A DNA stretch of 64,000 bases, taken from positions 248,001-312,000 of the forward strand of contig JAJOHG010000026.1 in assembly GCA_021029095.1 (NCBI GenBank). Reading direction: 5' to 3'. This document shows positions 53,801 to 64,000 of this stretch, one piece after another. The number at the start of each line of letters is the position of its first letter. Position 1 is the stretch's first letter. A model generated the notes under the pieces. The model made no database searches. It worked only from the letters and a program-made list of their open reading frames with translations, and had not been told where the DNA came from. Source of the stretch: Phellopilus nigrolimitatus (Eukaryota > Basidiomycota > Agaricomycetes > Hymenochaetales > Hymenochaetaceae). Made by a program: the position numbers and the translations under genes.

Positions 53801-56216
53801 GGTCATTTGCCACCGTTTCGAAAGGCACAACGTCGAGGCTGTTGGCATGGGAGAAGAAACATTGTGCTGGAAACGGGAAGAAAATTGATGAGGGCGGGTT
53901 CGAAGCGATAGAACCTGAATGGTTGAAACCAGAATGCCATGCTATCCCAGGATGCAAAGTCATCGTGAGGGAGAATGAGTGGGTGAGCCTAATTGCCTTC
54001 ACTCTAAGGTACGTTTTGGTGCAGATGTCTTGCCATTTGCAGAGCTTGAATTGTTTGCGTTTCTTAGTTCTCTCGATTACCAACGCGAAGTAGCCAATAT
54101 GCCCACGGCCAGATCCGTCGGGACGGACAAGTCTGGAGTGTCATCAACTTCTGGATCGTCATCTACCGACAGCTCGTACCCACCTACAACAACTTCTATG
54201 ACATCTGACACTCCGTCCACCAAGAGATACCTTGACCCCGACTCAGATAATGTGGTATGGTATGAGCCGGAGCCGTATAATACTCAAATAAGCCGTAAAG
54301 ATAATCCTCGAGATCCTTCGGGACTTCTCTCGCTCCGGGACGTTCTTCGACAACGACGTTCAGTAGACACAAATGGCTCGGTGTTTGGCGGCGCCTCAAT
54401 GTTCAATCCATCGAAATTCGTATCAGTCATTTCTGGCGCTCCTCCGTCTCCTCGTATGATGAGCGTCGGAACACCTCCATCTGCATGGGCACAGCCGGCT
54501 GTCGAAGTCTGCATGCATGCCGCAGATGGGAGAGTAAGTGGCCTTCCTGAGGCCGCCGAATCTGCAGAAAAGATCTTGCAGGATCTGGAGGCTAGTTCTG
54601 ATACGATAAATCCAAGTACATTCTTTCACCCATGGCGACTGGCCCCCGGATCTCCAGATCCTACCAGACGCCGCAGACCACCTTCGCTTATCTCGGTGGA
54701 AAGTGACAGCACAGAAGCAGCGGCAAATGCGGATACCCCCGTGTTTGAGGCATCGAGTGATTTCCCTACCAGGCCAATGACGGCTTCTTCGACAGCGTCC
54801 TCGACACCGACGGAAAGCACAAACGAGTCAGAAGCTCCGCCGACAATGTCGCCCAAGACGGGCGACCGCAGAGGCTCGACCTCGACAAAAGCGGCGACTG
54901 ACGCAAATGTGAAAAAGCAGTATCAACAGTCTGCAACTTCGACGTCTGTTTCGAATTCATTGGCGTCCACCGTCACCAATGCCATGCGCTTTTTCTTGAA
55001 CCAACCAGATATCTCTAGGCCAAATTCCCCTGTCCACCATCACAAATTGCTTGGTCTGGAAAACCAGATTATGGATGACCGACCACATATTAAGTATGAT
55101 TGGACAGTCGGCAAGCGCCTCAAGTTCAGTTGTACTGTCTATTATGCCAAGCAGTTCGAATCCCTACGGCGGAGATGCGGGGTAGAGGAAATCTTTTCGA
55201 AAAGTCTGGAACGAAGCGAGAACTGGGCTGCCGAGGGTGGGAAGAGCAGGTCAAATTTCTGGAAAACCAACGACGATCGCTTCGTCATCAAGACACTTGT
55301 TGATGCGTGGAATGTTGCTGATTTGTAAGATTTCTTATCTTATATTCTACAACAGGACTCCGTACTGAATTACTTATTTCCCTAGACAAGTGCTCATTGA
55401 GCACGGTCCTTCGTACTTCCGATATATGGAGACCTGTGCTAGCCGACCATCCGTGCTTGCGAAACTTCTTGGTTTTTACACGATAGAAATTAAGAATCTC
55501 GAGTCTGGATCGGTTCAAGCGAAGGCAGACTTGCTCGTCATGGAGAATGTGTTCTTTGAACAGAAAGTTACGAAGACTTTTGATCTCAAAGGCATCCAAG
55601 GACGAAAGGTCAAGACGACTGGTGGTTCGTCGGAGAAGAAGACGCTGTTCGACAGGGATTGGATTGAGGGTGATTCCTATTTTGGTTGGCTCATATCTCA
55701 ACACGACTGACTGTTGTTCAGACCAGCAAAAGGCACTTATCTTGGTACAACCTCATTCGAAGCTTGTCCTTCAGGAAGCCATCAAGGCCGATGCAGACTT
55801 CCTCTGCAAAAATAACATCATGGACTATTCGTAGGTCTCAGCTTGCATCACTGTAGCTGAATCTGACCTGATTGGCTGTCGGTCAGTCTCCTTCTCGGTG
55901 TTGATGAAGCGCAGCGACAGATTGCATGTGGTCTCGTCGATACAATCGGCAGCTATACATTCGCGAAGACGCTCGAGTACAAAGCGAAGCAGAATCTTAA
56001 GTCGGGAAAGGAAGTGACTGTCATCCCTCCCGGTGAATACCATGACCGCTTTGTTACAGCGATGAACAACTACTTCATCGCTTGTCCCGGTGAGCTCGTC
56101 TTTTTCTATTTTGTCTACAAGAAGTTCATCCGGACTCAGACAAATGGACTCGCCCCTTGTTCGACTCTATTGGCGATAAACTGGACTCTGAATTGACGCT
56201 ACCTAGCGTTTTGTAG
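50885..56216 (+). CDS. FAB1: Fab1/PIKfyve-type phosphatidylinositol 3-phosphate 5-kinase, 9 exons
   Basis: Exons are 50885-51611, 51656-52923, 52979-53387, 53443-54008, 54068-55324, 55386-55669, 55722-55830, 55887-56089 and 56140-56216, giving about 1632 residues. It would convert PI3P to PI(3,5)P2 on vacuole and endosome membranes. Domains: a chaperonin-like region (GIILYGLDELD, then GTFSFAGIASTAQFHTLSKI), a Cys-rich region (about 548-660; CERGRWLTYCYF, DRTLGDFVESLCLSC, SSWLHGGVRI), then LFSFGKYLELLIYSPS and FELRVPRLQ, and a C-terminal lipid kinase domain (about 1330-1632) with DDRFVIKTL, FDLKGIQGR, NNIMDYSLLLGVDE and IGSYTFAKTLEYKAK. No FYVE finger is visible, unlike many Fab1 proteins. The first intron (donor gtaaga at 51612, acceptor ending 51655) leaves one base too many for the frame; all other junctions fit. 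Confidence 0.93.
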
Positions 56217-56509
56217 CCGCATAGTACGGATCACTCCTCATTTACTACCACTCATTCCGCACTGCCGTCAGCCTTTGTATCAAATAAACTCTAGACCTTG
56301 TGTATGTATAAACTACGAACAACGTTTATCACTCTAGTCCTTTGTATTGATGTATGCTTATTGTGATACTGTATGATATAGAACCGCATTTGTGAGTGGA
56401 CACTCGGGTTACGTCACTGATCAACTCAGACGATGATCCTCCAACGACGTCATAACACCTTTATATAACATGCAGTGGCAAAGCCGCCTCTTCTCTTCAC
56501 AATTGCAAG
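56217..56509. promoter_or_regulatory. Short intergenic region with TATA box
   Basis: TATATAA at 56462-56468, about 42 bp before the monooxygenase ATG. It is shared between the Fab1 terminator and the next promoter. Confidence 0.45.
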
Positions 56510-59042
56510 ATGGCCCGCTCACCGAGCTCTGCGTTCGATTTCCCGCTGCATCTGCGGTGGGGAGACATCACTAGCATCCCCGCCCGTCTCCTCGTATTTT
56601 CCTTCGACCTAACTTACCAGCTCTTCCAAATATTTATTATTCTCTTCTTCAAACCAGTACGTTTTATGATTTCGAGGAAAGTGGCCTGTCTCTTCAACAG
56701 CTCATGCTGTGTAACTGCGTAGGTTACCCCTCAGAACGACGCTCAGCCGTCCGACAAACCCTTCGGGCGCGTAGCCGTCATAGGCGCAGGTTTAACAGGT
56801 GTTTCATCTGCTGCGTACGCTGAAGATCTTCTGTTTCGTCAAACTCGTTGCCTTCTGATAATTTTCTCGCAGTCATTGTATCGCACACAACTTCGACGTC
56901 ATTCTTTACGACAGTAAGCAGAAAAAGCTCGATTAGAGATGCACTCTCTGTAACCAAGAAATTTCGTCTTTAGAGAACCCCTCTGCAGGAGGTATATGGT
57001 CTCACGTCAATTCCACCTCCGGGCTTCAGATCAACTCTCTTATTTATCGCTTCCATCCTGCCGTCTTTTGGCGTGAGGGCTTTCCGAAACGCGATGAAAT
57101 TTTACATGGCAAGAATTCAGTCTACCGTTGCCTTCCTTCATGGGACTCATTATGCGCTTCCCACAGAAATAACTCGCGTTTGGCGCGAGTACAAGCTCGA
57201 GTCGCGCACTAAATTTGAAGTATGTTCCGTCCACTCCCTTTGAATTATGAAAGCAGCTGACACACATCGCAGTCTGAAGTAGTAAAAGTAGAACGTGTCC
57301 CAGGAACCGGCCCTGCAAAGGATGGATCGGGAACTCAGGTACGCTCCCAGTGGCGCGTCTACACATCGTCCAGCGATGATCCAGACGGCCCATTCGACGC
57401 AATCATTTGTACCATCGGGACGTGCGGTGACCCGTTGAGCGTTTCCTTTGATGGCATAAATGATTTCGAGCGCTCGGGCGGACGTGTCGTCCATTCGAGC
57501 GAGCTTGACCAGTTGGGCGTGGAAGAAGGCGATGACAACAAAAAAGCGGATGAAAGCAACAGCGACAAAGAAAAGGAGAAGGAAACGAACAAGGAAGATG
57601 GGAAGAGCGAGGATGAAGAGTCGCGAGAAGGTCAGGACAGTGGGTCCGTCTCGGATCTGACTCAAGCACAGCCGGAAGAAGGCGTGAGCTATGCAGACAA
57701 GGCCAGAGCCTCGCTTGACTCGGAGGTTTTCATAGATGGTTCGGACGGCGAGCAGGATGAATCTGAGGGGAAATCGGGAAACGAGAGAAGGAAGGAGAAA
57801 GGCTCGGAATCTGCGACTCCCCTGACTATCCATGGCAAGACTGTCGCAATAGTCGGCTCTGGTGCCTCTGGCATTGAAGCGGCGGAGTGGGCTACTGAGA
57901 AGGGGGCAGGGAAAGTTCTCCTACTCGCCCGGTATGGTTTCACCCTTTTCTATCACAATCGGGGCCTTCTGACAAGCTTTTGTGTGCTACTAGGGACGAC
58001 AAGTGGATTATTCCACGCAATGTCGTGGTCGATACGTTAATTGCGATGCAGCCGTTCGGCCGCGAAATGCCGCTCAGCTTCATCTGGGAGGAGCTCATCC
58101 GTCGCATGCATTATCGTGACCTCGCCACCTCTGTTGCGCCGCAGAACAGAGGCCTATTCGGGGGAACGCCGGTGTGTGCATCATTATCTGTCTGCTAGAT
58201 GGTGCGCTAAAGCCGATTTTAACAGGTCGTCAACGACGTAGTCCTCTCGCACATACGCTCCGGCCTCGTCAGTTACATTCGCTGTTCCACCGAGAGGCTC
58301 ACTTCCAAGGGTGTCCTGATCAAGAACCGCGGCACCGAGACTGACGAAGAGCTGGCCGCTGATATCGTAATCTTTGCGACGGGCTTTAAGCGTCCGAGCA
58401 TTGACTTTCTCCCCAAAGATTTATTCCCGAGTAATTATGAGGTGCGTCTGACAATGGTCTTGATCTGATACGTGTAAATTCAGCAGTTGTTATTAGCGTC
58501 CGGATCTGTACTTGCAAAACTTTTCTACTGAAGACTGGTCCGTCTTGCTAACGAATGCGTCGTACAAAAACGCAATCGGCACCGTTGGACATTTGTAAGC
58601 TTTCTCCGTATCTGTACTTCACTCGGTGCTAATTCGCATCCTCACTATCATCAGCCACATCGGAATATGTATGCCCATTCCTTTGATAAACGTATTTGTG
58701 AAACATTGACTCCCCTTAAGATACACGCATCCTCTTGACGTTCCTATTGGATAAGAATGCACGCCCGAGGCCGAATGACATGAAGCTCTGGGTCGACGTC
58801 TTGCGCTTCCTCAAGCGCGGCGCAGAGGGTGGTGCTCTCGGGTTCTTCACATACGCGGAGCTGAGTGCGTATCTCATCTAACCTCAGGGTTTTTTTCTCC
58901 TGAAACTCAAGTACCCGTTCGTGTAGCAATATGGCTTTTAACTTTCCACCTGTTCCGTCCGAGCAGACTGAGGTGGATGTTCTTCATTATGCAAGGCTGG
59001 GGCGTGACGGCGGAATCGAGCAGGAAACTGAAGGTTGAGTGA
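56510..59042 (+). CDS. Flavin-containing monooxygenase-like protein, 12 exons
   Basis: Exons: 56510-56656, 56723-56814, 56873-56913, 56974-57108, 57167-57219, 57273-57931, 57994-58171, 58226-58441, 58497-58594, 58655-58668, 58721-58864, 58927-59042 (1893 nt, 630 residues). An N-terminal hydrophobic segment (about 27-48) suggests membrane anchoring. The FAD-binding motif VAVIGAGLTGVSSAA (about 62) and the NADPH-binding motif VAIVGSGASGIEAAEWA are both intact, as is the late motif FATGFKRP. Between the two Rossmann folds lies an unusual Lys/Glu/Asp/Ser-rich insertion of about 95 residues (about 238-335). The intron after exon 4 begins with GC (57109-57166), and exon 10 is only 14 nt. Likely an NADPH-dependent oxygenase; the substrate is unknown. 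Confidence 0.88.
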
Positions 59043-59287
59043 ATAAAAGACTTTTTGATTAGATGGAACGTGTGCATTACGAGGAAACGGACCGTAGTAC
59101 AATCACGTTTTTGCATGTAAATATTCCTTGATAAGCATTGTTTTGCAGATTGCAAGCCACACTTTCTAAAGTGCAGACTATATTACGTAAGAACCCCGGC
59201 GTGCCGACATTTTCAAAGTTCAGTGTCCGCCATGCAAACTCAACCGAGTCCCGCCTACTGCCAACTCTGCGCTAAGGACGTTCATTT
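59043..59287. other. Short intergenic region
   Basis: No distinct promoter element recognised. Confidence 0.35.
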
Positions 59288-62129
59288 ATGCTCGTTGGCG
59301 TTAGAGCTACCTTCAAAAGACCTTGTCGCCTTCTCTCAGGTCCATTGAGATTCTATGCATCGAGCGTAAATACGCATTCTTCGGGCTACGACTATGACGG
59401 TGCGCATCGTCCTCAAGTCACTGTCTAAACAATTGGCTCACCTTCAACGACTGCCAATTAGTTATCGTAATAGGTGGCGGCCATGCTGGCTGCGAGGCCG
59501 CCGCGGGCGCTGCGCGCACAGGCGTGCGCACACTCCTCCTGACGCAGAGCACCGACACGATCGGCGCGCTCTCGTGTAACCCCTCGATCGGTGGCGTCGG
59601 CAAGGGCACGCTTGTGCGCGAGGTTGACGCGCTGGACGGCATGATGGGGCGGTTAGCTGGTGTGTCTTGTATCTTGTCTCACTCGTCGACATCCTATGAC
59701 GTATGTTTTGTTGTTGGCAGACAAGGCCGGCATCCAATTCCAGATTCTGAACCGCTCAAAAGGGCCGGCTGTCTGGGTACATTTCCCATCTTTTATTCAT
59801 AAGATAAAGCTGAGATTGTGGATCGCTGCCGATAGGGTCAACGTGCGCAGATCGACCGCAAGCTGTACAAGAAGCACATGCAAGCAGAGATCCTAAACTA
59901 CCGAAATCTTGACGTTCGGTCTGCCAGCGTCTTCGACCTGGTTTTTGACCAAGCGTTCTCTGACCCCCAACAGACTTTGTCTGTCGGCGGCGTACAACTT
60001 GGTGCATCAACTATCTTGCTGCTAGTATACCTGAGTTAAATTTCTGACCATATCGTGCAGATAGCGGCGAACAGATAAAGTGCTCGCAGGTCGTCTTATG
60101 CACAGGCACCTTCCTTTCTGGGGAGATTCACATAGGCAAGTAGTCGGCTATCTCTTTGAAAGCTTCATTCATGTTTACCTATATAAAATCAGGCTCCCGT
60201 AGAATACCTGCTGGTAGACTCAACGAAGCACCATCCGTTGGTCTTTCGGAGTCTCTTCGCAAAGCTGGCTTCAAATTGGGACGCTTACAGACCGGGACAC
60301 CCGCCCGACTGGCGGCTAGCACGATTGACTTCCGCAAGATGGACAAGCTGGTTGGCGATGTAACTCCTTCTCCGTTCAGCTTTTTGAATAGGACGGTCGA
60401 TAATGCGGTAGGCAGCACCCCGACTCTCAAATTGTTCTCACTGAGCGTTACACTAGGATAATCAAATTATGTGTTATCTGACACGGACCACTCCAGAGAC
60501 GCATCGAGTAATCAGAGACAACGTGCACAAGAGCGTGCATATACAGGAAACGAAGAAAGGTTGGCCTTTGTTTTGGGTGAGAACCATATTAGTTAATTCC
60601 TTGATTTTCATTAGGTCCTCGGTACTGCCCATCCCTAGAAGCTAAGGTCAGTCGGTTCCCATCGAAGTCCGAGCACAAAGTTTGGCTCGAGCCAGAAGGG
60701 TATGACTCTGGTAAGTTTTTACAGCCAAGTTTCTCTCTTTTAGTTGGATTGTTCAGATCTCGCGTACACAGATGTCATCTACCCGAATGGTTTGTCTTGT
60801 AGCCTTCCTGAGGAAGTGCAAGAACCGATGATGCGGACCATCCCCGGCCTTGAGACTGTGAAGATGGTACACCCTGCGTATGGCGTTGAGTACGACCACA
60901 TCGACGCCCGGGAGCTGAATCGTGAGTACACCATTGTTTACAATTTTACACCGTCTTTGCATAACTGCAATCCCAGCCACTCTTGAAACAAAGAAAGTTC
61001 ATGGCTTGTTCCTAGCTGGACAGATCAATGGTCTGTTTATCCCTCTTTTGCTTAAAGGAACGCTGCTGAAGTGGAGCGAACTAAATAGGGACGACTGGCT
61101 ACGAAGAGGCTGCTGCCCAGGGCGTTGTCGGGGGCATCAATGCAGGATTAGCTTCCCAACATCGGCCTGCCTTAACGATTACCAGAGCGGACGGCTTCAT
61201 CGGCGTCCTCATCGACGACCTCATCATGAAGGGTGCAGAGGAACCATGTACGATAAGCTTCCAATTTTTTAGAAGTGACGTTGTCTGACAAAGCAGGCAA
61301 CCTTTGCAGATCGCATGTTTACGTCGCGTTCGGAGTACCGAATAACTCTTCGCAGTGACAACGCCGACCTGCGATTAACGAGGAAAGGGCGGGACGCCGG
61401 CGTCGTTTCGAACGAGCGTTGGAACGAACTCCAAAGCACTGCGAAACAGCTTTTGGAAGCCACTTCTGCTCTGAAATCCTGTGACCTCTCCCCTCAGGTA
61501 TGTTATGACATTATACCTTAATCTGATTTGTGTCCTGAATCTTCGCACTAGGGTTGGTGCTCTCATGGATTGCATGTTACTTGTGATGGAGTCAAGCGGA
61601 GGTAAACTGTCTCTTGCATAAAATCATGCCTACTTTAAGCTCATTATTTGTAGCGCCTTCCACATGATACGATTGCCACAAGTTACCATAGAACAGCTAA
61701 TGAGCATTTTCCCTCTCCTTAACAACTTTGACAAACACATTCTTGTCCGTGCAGGAACTGAAGGTAAGCGATCGGCTCGTTCTTCTCTAATACACAACCT
61801 ACCATGAAATTTCAGGTCTCTATGAACCGTTTCTGGCCAGACAGGAAGCGGACCTTCGCGTTTTTCTCGAGGATGAAACCCTCGCGCTAAGTCCTCGCAT
61901 AGACTACAGCGTCATCGAAGGGCTAAGCTCGGAAGTGCGCGAGCGGCTTGGTTACCTGCGGCCAACAAACATCGTACGTTTCTGAATTTTAACATGTGGA
62001 CGAGCTTACGCAGTTCTCATGAAGGGTGCAGCAAAGAGAATGGAGGGCATGACCCCTGCAAGCCTGGTTGCTCTGCTGGAACACGCGAAACGCACAGAAG
62101 GAGTATTCAAGATCGCGAACACTCAGTAA
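59288..62129 (+). CDS. MTO1: Mitochondrial tRNA wobble-uridine modification enzyme (Mto1/MnmG), 16 exons
   Basis: Exons: 59288-59399, 59462-59659, 59721-59776, 59836-60001, 60061-60135, 60193-60407, 60457-60559, 60615-60710, 60772-60921, 60977-61030, 61089-61247, 61310-61497, 61552-61601, 61654-61763, 61816-61973, 62025-62129 (1995 nt, 664 residues). With the MnmE/Mss1 partner it installs the carboxymethylaminomethyl group at U34 of mitochondrial tRNAs. The N-terminus ([20 protein letters not shown]) is basic and hydroxylated, as in mitochondrial presequences. Then come the FAD-binding [15 protein letters not shown], the family signature [58 protein letters not shown] and a C-terminal [15 protein letters not shown]. 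Length matches the family. One intron (60136-60192) starts with GC. Confidence 0.95.
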
Positions 62130-64000
62130 ACTTGATTTATTTTGCTCCCTACCTTTACTGCAACTTGACAAGTAAGCGCACCGCTTGATGTGTACGGTCA
62201 TCCTAAGAAATAACCTTGCCGTGTCTAGCGCTAATTTGGCTACTTAAGGTTATAAGGCGCCCGTGCAATCTGAACTCTGAATCCGGTCTTGATTCTTCTT
62301 AGATCTTTGTCCTCGAGCGTGAGTAAATCATTCACACTTCGTCTGGACAGTCGTGCTTTTTTGGGCGGTTATTTTATTTTAATGCAAACGAAGTCCATCG
62401 CTTTCGCAATAGTTTGTTTTTGTGACAGGCTCAATTGTAAGTACTTGTCCTGGATGGAAGAACGTTTCTAACCTTTAGAACTTCATTATAGGTGATTATA
62501 ATCGTATCTAGAATTAACAACAAAACAGTGGCTTCGCCGCCGCAAGGAACAACTGAAGCTCTTTTGACCGTGATCTCTGAAAAATCGGACAGTGGCTATT
62601 CATGTGCAAGTGAAACTCGATATTAGCGCGAACGATGTTAAACCCTCGCTGAGAACCTTAAGACTCAAGACAGTCGCGCTTTCTGAGTCAAACTAGCCGA
62701 ACTAAATCAGCCAAACTTGCGCACTTCTGTGCTCTCAACATCGACACGACAGCTCTGTTTGATGTCGAGTACTGCAGACTAAGTTCATCCTACCCCGAAA
62801 CACGGATGGATCAAGTGGCGAATTATCCTGATACGGCGTCGACCTTCCATATTTTGGCCTTTTAACCGTCACTTTATGAAACGATGCCCTTTCGTGTGTC
62901 GAGTAGATCACTCTGAATCGGGAGCTCGATATGTCAATGGGAAGGGTATAGTTGCGAGTAAATATCTAGCTGCCGAATATACAATAGCCCCGTCTGAACT
63001 GGAAGACATCAAGTCATAATGGGCTGTATTCCGCATTCCGAGGGCTTTATTGTGGTCTGAAGGATCGTTTGGAAAATGTGCCATCCCAGGGTACGAGGAT
63101 CAGTCTTTACTGGGAGACTTGGCAAGCTCGGGCGTTTAAATCCAGGTCACGAAGGGAATGTTCAGACCATGGCCATTGGCATGTCGTACTTTGCAAACTC
63201 CAAGTCAATCATCGCGTTTAATAACCTAAAACTGCACTGGCCAAATGTTCCTTGGTATCTGCAGAAATTTGCTTTCTCTGCGCAGAAGTGCTTGCATTCT
63301 TTTTCATTTCGGATTTTGATATTCAAAGTCGACGTCCACGATCTCATCTCTCCGTTTTAAAACAAATAGTCTCCTAAATGGCCAAGGAGCCTTCCTGCTT
63401 TATGGAGGATACCGGAGCTGGATCGAATGGAATGAGGCTGGGGTACTTAACGAAGCTGTGAATATTTTACTTTCATTCTGCTTGTCAGCTCAATTGCAGG
63501 AAAGGCTCTTCAGCCATTGCCAAGAATACCCCTGCTCAAGTTCAGCTGGGATGTGAGATATGGAAAGTCGCTTGGAATACATTTTGTTGGTCGATGGCAG
63601 GTAGGTTACCGGCGAACTCCGAGTCTGTAGAAACGAATCGTGTGGAGATCCTGCGAGCTTGCAGACGGTAGATAGGTAGATTCGCGGACCGCGTACTTAT
63701 CCGAGCTAAGAAGGAATTGTAAGTCAGTTTTTAAAATTTAAGAAAATGTGCGATAACTCGTGATTTGCACAGGCTACACAGAGCAGAAGAGTCAAAAGAG
63801 TTAGAAGGCTGGTTCACCGAAGGAAACCGAAATATGGATCACTCGGATCACCGCTATGTCCAGGGATTTCAAGTAATCTTATTTCTCACCTCACCCTGTA
63901 GGTCTTTGCTCAAGCTGTGATAGCTACACAGAATGGTTTGATCTCCTGCTCGAATTATTAATTTCCGAGGCTGAACTCCTCCTGCTCTGTTATCGATACT
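62130..64000. other. Right-end region without a supported gene
   Basis: No clear gene from 62130 to about 63370. From about 63378 to 63871 there are intron-like junctions and short coding-like stretches on the plus strand (for example LHRAEESKELEGWF near 63773), possibly exons of a gene continuing past the window. I could not build a consistent model or name a family. Confidence 0.3.

Noticed and set aside
63378..63871. Possible multi-exon gene at the right end (MAKEPSCFMEDTGAG and later LHRAEESKELEGWF stretches)
   Set aside because: Frames do not join through the visible splice sites and no family is recognised; kept only as a note on the region.
1..64000. CRISPR arrays, bacterial operons, tRNA or rRNA genes
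   Set aside because: None seen; the window is eukaryotic nuclear DNA and no cloverleaf-forming tRNA gene was recognised by eye.

Overview
This window is from a filamentous fungus, almost certainly a basidiomycete of the mushroom-forming type (Agaricomycetes). The evidence is protein-coding genes cut by many short introns (mostly 48-100 nt), moderate GC content, family members typical of that group, and dense layers of nested LTR retrotransposons and terminal-inverted-repeat (TIR) DNA transposons. All coordinates were read by eye; no database search was run.

Left part (1-28208) is a transposon nest. A Ty3/gypsy-type element lies on the minus strand (pol 677-4351, an unusually long gag-protease ORF 4360-10155, PBS about 10248-10268, LTR starting at 10273). 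Spliced plus-strand ORF pieces sit just beyond pol (1-645) and just beyond the LTR (11228-11558). Next is a Ty1/copia element on the minus strand (11600-25996). It is split inside its Gag zinc knuckle by an 8655-bp element (15446-24100) with roughly 0.93-1.0 kb inverted termini and a TTCTT target duplication. That element shows no transposase ORF but carries broken pieces of host genes: a ribosomal protein L4 gene with an intron still present, a bZIP factor and others. A further strip (26080-28208) holds broken WW-domain and PCL/Pho80-type cyclin gene pieces and ends in the right terminus of a hAT-like element.

Middle part (28593-42704): a 1018-residue conserved-looking protein gene is followed by two tandem short-chain dehydrogenase (SDR) genes. 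The first SDR copy is split in exon 7 by a copia element (33400-40788) whose two LTRs read as identical. Its 5' LTR is in turn split by a 2351-bp hAT-like element (33560-35910, 8-bp duplication TACCGTCT) that carries a broken PAK (Ste20/Cla4-type) kinase gene. The second SDR copy (41464-42704) is intact.

Right part (43123-62129) is ordinary, gene-dense host DNA, all on the plus strand: an NTF2/SnoaL-like protein, a 1427-residue multi-pass membrane protein, a Fab1/PIKfyve-type lipid kinase, a flavin monooxygenase-like protein and the mitochondrial tRNA-modification enzyme Mto1. The last 1.9 kb holds nothing I can name. The common theme of the left and middle parts is non-autonomous DNA transposons repeatedly carrying host gene fragments, the most interesting candidate system in the window.
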